From positions 1 to 36,442 of the forward strand of contig JAZUHB010000003.1 of NCBI GenBank assembly GCA_045641505.1: 36,442 nt of DNA, read 5' to 3'. The position numbers and the translations under genes were made by a program. This document shows positions 30,176-36,442 of this stretch, piece by piece (position 1 is the first letter of the stretch; each line of letters begins with the position of its first letter). This DNA is from JAZQNF01 sp045641505. Lineage in GTDB: Bacteria; Bacillota; Clostridia; Lachnospirales; Bianqueaceae. The notes beneath the pieces are model-generated. The model was given only the letters and a program-made list of their open reading frames with translations. It made no database searches and was not told the DNA's origin.

Positions 30176-32257
30176 TTATTTCCGGCCGTTCAGGATTTTC
30201 TCCTGGATGGAGGCGGGAACACGCTCATAATGGTCGAAGAACATCGAATAGACGCCGCGGCCCTGCGTTTTGGAGCGCAGATCGGTGGCATATCCGAACA
30301 TTTCGGCCAGGGGGACCTGAGAGTGGATGACTTCCGTACCGTTGAAGGCGTCCATGCCCTCGATACGGCCGCGGCGGGAGTTGACGTCGCCGATCACGTC
30401 GCCCATGTATTCCTCGGGGACGGTGATCTCCACCTTCATGACAGGCTCCAGCAGCGCCGGAGCACCCTTGCGCATGGCTTCCTTGAACGCCATGGAGCCG
30501 GCGATCTTGAAGGCCATTTCAGAGGAGTCGACCTCATGGTAAGAGCCGTCGAAGCACTCGGCGCGGATGCCGAGCACGGGGTAGCCCGCCAGAGAACCGC
30601 TGGCCATGGCCTCGCGGATACCCTGGTCGACAGCCGGAATGAATTCCTTGGGAATCACGCCGCCGACGATCGCGTTGACGAACTCGTAGAGGTTCTCGCC
30701 GTTCGCGTCGGTGGGGATGAAGCGGACCTTGCAGTCGCCGTACTGGCCGTGACCGCCGGACTGGCGGACGAACTTGCCCTGGGCTTCCACGGTCTTGGTG
30801 ATGCACTCCTTGTAGGCGACCTGGGGGGCGCCGACGTTGGCCTCGACCTTGAACTCGCGGAGCAGACGGTCCACGATGATCTCCAGATGCAGCTCACCCA
30901 TACCGGAGATGATCGTCTGACCGGTCTCGGTATTGGTGTGGGTACGGAAGGTGGGGTCCTCCTCGGCCAGCTTCGCCAGTGCGATGCCCATCTTCTCCTG
31001 GCCGGCCTTGGTCTTGGGCTCGATGGCCACGTCGATAACGGGCTCGGGGAAGACCATGGATTCCAGGATAACCGGATGGCTCTCGTCGCAGAGGGTGTCG
31101 CCGGTGGTGGTGAACTTGAGGCCCACGGCCGCCGCGATGTCGCCGGAGTAAACCTCGGTGAGCTCCGCGCGCTTGTTGGCGTGCATCTGCAGGATACGGC
31201 CCAGACGCTCCTTCTTGTTCTTGGTGGAGTTCAGCACGTAGGAGCCGGCCAGCGCGGTACCGGAGTACACGCGGAAGAAGGCGAGCTTACCCACGAAGGG
31301 ATCCACCATGATCTTGAAGGCGAGAGCCGCGAAGGGCTCATCGTCGGAGGAGTGACGGACCTCCGTCTTCTCCTCGGAGCCGGGCAGAGAGCCCTCGATG
31401 GCCGGAACGTCCAGCGGAGAGGGCATGTAGTCGACGATGGCGTCCAGCAGACGCTGGATGCCCTTGTTGTGGTACGCGGTTCCGCAGAATACGGGGATGA
31501 TCTCCACCTTGCACACGGCCGCGCGCAGGGCCTTCTTCAGGTCCTCGACCGAGGGCTCCTCGCCGTCGAGGTACTGCATCAGCAGCTCCTCGTCGGTCTC
31601 GCAGATGCTCTCGACCATCGCGGAACGGTACTCCTTCGCCTGCTCGAGCATGTCGGCCGGGATGTCCTCCTCGGTGATGTCCTCGCCCAGGGAATCATGG
31701 TAGATGAAGGCTCTCATCAGCAGCAGATCGATCACGCCGCGGAAGGTATCCTCTTTGCCGATGGGCAGCTGCATGGGCACCGCATTAGCCTTCAGACGCT
31801 CCTTCATCATGCGGACGGCGTTGTAGAAATCCGCGCCCATGATGTCCATCTTGTTGACGAAGGCCATGCGGGGCACGTGATACTGGTCCGCCTGACGCCA
31901 GACGTTCTCGGACTGAGGCTCGACGCCGCCCTTGGCGCAGAACACGCCGATGGCGCCGTCCAGGACGCGCAGGGAGCGCTCGACCTCGACGGTAAAGTCC
32001 ACATGCCCGGGAGTGTCGATGATGTTGATCCGGTTCTGCTTCCAGAAGCAGGTGGTCGCGGCGGAGGTAATGGTGATGCCGCGCTCCTGTTCCTGCTCCA
32101 TCCAGTCCATGGTGGCAGTGCCTTCATGGGTATCGCCCATCTTATGGGTCTTGCCGGTGTAGAACAGGATGCGCTCCGTCAGCGTCGTTTTGCCGGCGTC
32201 GATGTGCGCCATGATACCGATATTGCGGGTATCATGCAAAGAATATTCTCTAGCCAC
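30176..32257 (-). CDS. fusA: Elongation factor G
   Basis: 693 residues, full length. EF-G drives translocation. The G domain has AHIDAGKTT (17-25), DTPGHVDF and NKMD; later domains include GMGELHLEI and the C-terminal RGRIEGMDAFNGTEVIHSQV-type region. It starts with GTG (32257-32255) after GAGGAA. A terminator-like hairpin lies in the 87-nt gap before it. Confidence 0.99.
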   Translation of the reverse strand: MAREYSLHDTRNIGIMAHIDAGKTTLTERILFYTGKTHKMGDTHEGTATMDWMEQEQERGITITSAATTCFWKQNRINIIDTPGHVDFTVEVERSLRVLDGAIGVFCAKGGVEPQSENVWRQADQYHVPRMAFVNKMDIMGADFYNAVRMMKERLKANAVPMQLPIGKEDTFRGVIDLLLMRAFIYHDSLGEDITEEDIPADMLEQAKEYRSAMVESICETDEELLMQYLDGEEPSVEDLKKALRAAVCKVEIIPVFCGTAYHNKGIQRLLDAIVDYMPSPLDVPAIEGSLPGSEEKTEVRHSSDDEPFAALAFKIMVDPFVGKLAFFRVYSGTALAGSYVLNSTKNKKERLGRILQMHANKRAELTEVYSGDIAAAVGLKFTTTGDTLCDESHPVILESMVFPEPVIDVAIEPKTKAGQEKMGIALAKLAEEDPTFRTHTNTETGQTIISGMGELHLEIIVDRLLREFKVEANVGAPQVAYKECITKTVEAQGKFVRQSGGHGQYGDCKVRFIPTDANGENLYEFVNAIVGGVIPKEFIPAVDQGIREAMASGSLAGYPVLGIRAECFDGSYHEVDSSEMAFKIAGSMAFKEAMRKGAPALLEPVMKVEITVPEEYMGDVIGDVNSRRGRIEGMDAFNGTEVIHSQVPLAEMFGYATDLRSKTQGRGVYSMFFDHYERVPASIQEKILNGRK

Positions 32258-32287
32258 TTTTGTTTCCTCAATTCATTGGATTTCCGC

Positions 32288-32327
32288 AAAAAAAGACAGA
32301 CTGTCGCGTAGTAGCTGCGCGACAGTC
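32288..32327 (-). terminator. Terminator-like hairpin between rpsG and fusA
   Basis: GACTGTCGCG (32299-32308) pairs perfectly with CGCGACAGTC (32318-32327) around a 9-nt loop, followed on the transcribed strand by TGTC and seven T. It begins 17 nt after the rpsG stop. No promoter for fusA is evident after it, so it is probably a partial terminator or attenuator. Confidence 0.75.
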
Positions 32328-32344
32328 AGATCCGTACCAGAAAC

Positions 32345-32815
32345 TCAGAATCTGAAATGTGCGAAAGCCTTGTTGGCTTCGGCCATTCTATGAGTATCTT
32401 CCTTCTTCTTCACGGCGTTGCCGGTGTTGTTGGCAGCATCCATGATTTCATTGGCAAGCCGCTCCTGCATCGTTTTCTCGCTGCGGTCGCGGGAATAGCC
32501 GGTCAGCCAGCGAAGGCCCATCGTCTGACGACGCTCGGGACGGACCTCCATGGGGACCTGATAGGTAGCACCGCCGATTCGTCTGGCTTTGACTTCCAGA
32601 ACGGGCATGATGTTATCCATGGCAGCGGTAAAGACCTCGAGCGCATCCTTGCCGGTCTTCTCGGCGATGCGGTCGAAGGCGCCATAGACGATCTTCTGCG
32701 CGGTGCCCTTTTTGCCGTCCAGCATGATGTTGTTGATCAGCTTGGTGACCACAACACTACCGTAAACCGGATCCGGCAGAACTTCTCTGTGGGTGATATG
32801 TCCTCTTCTGGGCAC
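32345..32815 (-). CDS. rpsG: 30S ribosomal protein S7
   Basis: 156 residues. S7 nucleates the 30S head and lies at the E site; in E. coli it represses the str operon. It opens MPRRGHITHREVLPDPVYGS and has KARRIGGATYQVPMEVRPER. It starts with GTG (32815-32813) after AAGGAGG. It follows rpsL by 126 nt, a gap with no clear structure. Confidence 0.98.
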   Translation of the reverse strand: MPRRGHITHREVLPDPVYGSVVVTKLINNIMLDGKKGTAQKIVYGAFDRIAEKTGKDALEVFTAAMDNIMPVLEVKARRIGGATYQVPMEVRPERRQTMGLRWLTGYSRDRSEKTMQERLANEIMDAANNTGNAVKKKEDTHRMAEANKAFAHFRF

Positions 32816-32941
32816 GATTCTTCCCTCCTTAATTAAAAAATTAGATCATAGGTACTCACATGCATGATTCCTACGTGTCTCGCGCCAAGTATCGGACCAA
32901 GGCTGCACCCCGGTTGTATGATATTTGGCACCTTTTGCTGC

Positions 32942-33355
32942 TTACTTCTTGGGGCGCTTCGCACCGTACTTGGAGCGGGCCTGACGGCGATTGGCAACAC
33001 CGGCCGTATCCAGAACGCCACGAACGATATGGTAACGGACACCGGGCATATCCTTGACACGGCCGCCGCGGATCAGGACCACGCTGTGCTCCTGAAGGTT
33101 GTGGCCTTCGCCGGGGATATACGCCGTAACTTCGATACCATTGCTCAGACGCACACGGGCGATTTTACGCAGAGCGGAGTTAGGCTTTTTAGGCGTATCC
33201 GTTTTGACGACGGTGCAGACACCGCGCTTCTGCGGGGAAGAAGTCTCGATGGCAGTCTTGTGCAGAGAGTTCCAGCCCTTCTGCAGAGCAGGAGCGGTGG
33301 ACTTCTTGGCGGAAGACTGTCTTCCCTTTCTCACCAACTGGTTAAAAGTAGGCAT
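32942..33355 (-). CDS. rpsL: 30S ribosomal protein S12
   Basis: 137 residues, the longer Gram-positive form with an insertion at about 31-44. S12 sits at the decoding centre. Lys56 (in TPKKPNS) and Lys101 (in RVKDMPG), equivalent to E. coli 42 and 87, are both the wild-type streptomycin-sensitive residues. The ATG at 33355 follows GGAGG. It is first in the str operon, behind a strong promoter. Confidence 0.99.
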   Translation of the reverse strand: MPTFNQLVRKGRQSSAKKSTAPALQKGWNSLHKTAIETSSPQKRGVCTVVKTDTPKKPNSALRKIARVRLSNGIEVTAYIPGEGHNLQEHSVVLIRGGRVKDMPGVRYHIVRGVLDTAGVANRRQARSKYGAKRPKK

Positions 33356-33417
33356 TTCGGTACCTCCTTATTCAGATTTTGTATTTTAGGGCTGACGCCC
33401 GAAACACAAGCTTGACT

Positions 33418-33446
33418 AATGTACCACGGGGCAGGGGGATTGTCAA
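33418..33446 (-). promoter_or_regulatory. Promoter of the str operon
   Basis: Minus strand: perfect -35 TTGACA (33446-33441), 17-bp spacer, -10 TACATT (33423-33418). A dyad GGGG-GATTGT/ACAATC-(G)-CCCC (33434-33460) covers the -35 box. No clear rpoC terminator lies upstream, so rpoC transcripts may also continue into rpsL. Confidence 0.85.
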
Positions 33447-33524
33447 GAAACAATCGCCCCTCCCCGCGGATTTTTTACTTTCTGCCCATAGACCGTGCGA
33501 AAACCCGCCGTGTCTTGGCCAAAA

Positions 33525-36442
<2,918 letters not shown>

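Noticed and set aside
30137..32311. A 724-residue open frame on the plus strand opposite fusA
   Set aside because: It is the complement of EF-G; the composition (His, Leu, Gly, Asp) is that of a codon-bias shadow.

Overview
The window is a bacterial chromosome segment of fairly high G+C. It is dominated by one long leftward (minus-strand) block of translation and transcription genes. Gene order (rpoC, rpsL, rpsG, fusA, tuf, then rpsJ through secY, adk, map, infA, rpmJ, rpsM, rpsK, rpsD, rpoA, rplQ, ecfA1, ecfA2, ecfT, truA, rplM, rpsI), strong AAGGAGG ribosome binding sites, the zinc-type S14 and S18-free S10/spc/alpha arrangement, a zinc-lid adenylate kinase, and an L17 enlarged by internal insertions all point to Firmicutes, class Clostridia. 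An uncultured gut or rumen clostridium is my inference; nothing here fixes genus or species.

Read in the direction of transcription (right to left): rpoC (5' end beyond the window) is followed by a strong promoter and the str operon (rpsL, rpsG, terminator-like hairpin, fusA, then tuf with its own promoter and terminator). A small two-gene unit, an unrecognised lipoprotein and exonuclease III (exoA), sits between tuf and the S10 operon. The S10, spc and alpha operons then run without a convincing terminator from rpsJ to rplQ, and on into the ECF transporter module (ecfA1, ecfA2, ecfT) and truA. rplM-rpsI has its own promoter, a structured leader and a terminator.

The left 6 kb is different: single genes, each with its own promoter. 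A DUF218 membrane protein and a ROK-like sugar-kinase-fold protein are on the minus strand. A GH28 (polygalacturonase-family) glycosidase on the plus strand is divergent from a maltose/galactoside-type O-acetyltransferase, and the first codons of one more minus-strand gene lie at base 11. These suggest pectin/plant-sugar use but do not form a complete pathway.

The window is mostly ordinary core genome. I found no CRISPR array, tRNA, rRNA, phage, toxin-antitoxin or defence system. The unexplained structure lies in the non-coding DNA: a 355-bp palindromic, A+T-rich repeat element at 2354-2708 carrying seven copies of a TTTGTCGTAAA-like motif; two perfect long hairpins at 25341-25416 inside a 265-nt gap between rplC and rplD; a hairpin-packed 207-nt spacer between rpoA and rplQ with two GNRA-capped stems; and a terminator-like hairpin between rpsG and fusA. 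Promoters and hairpins were found by eye; none was tested by a folding or search program.
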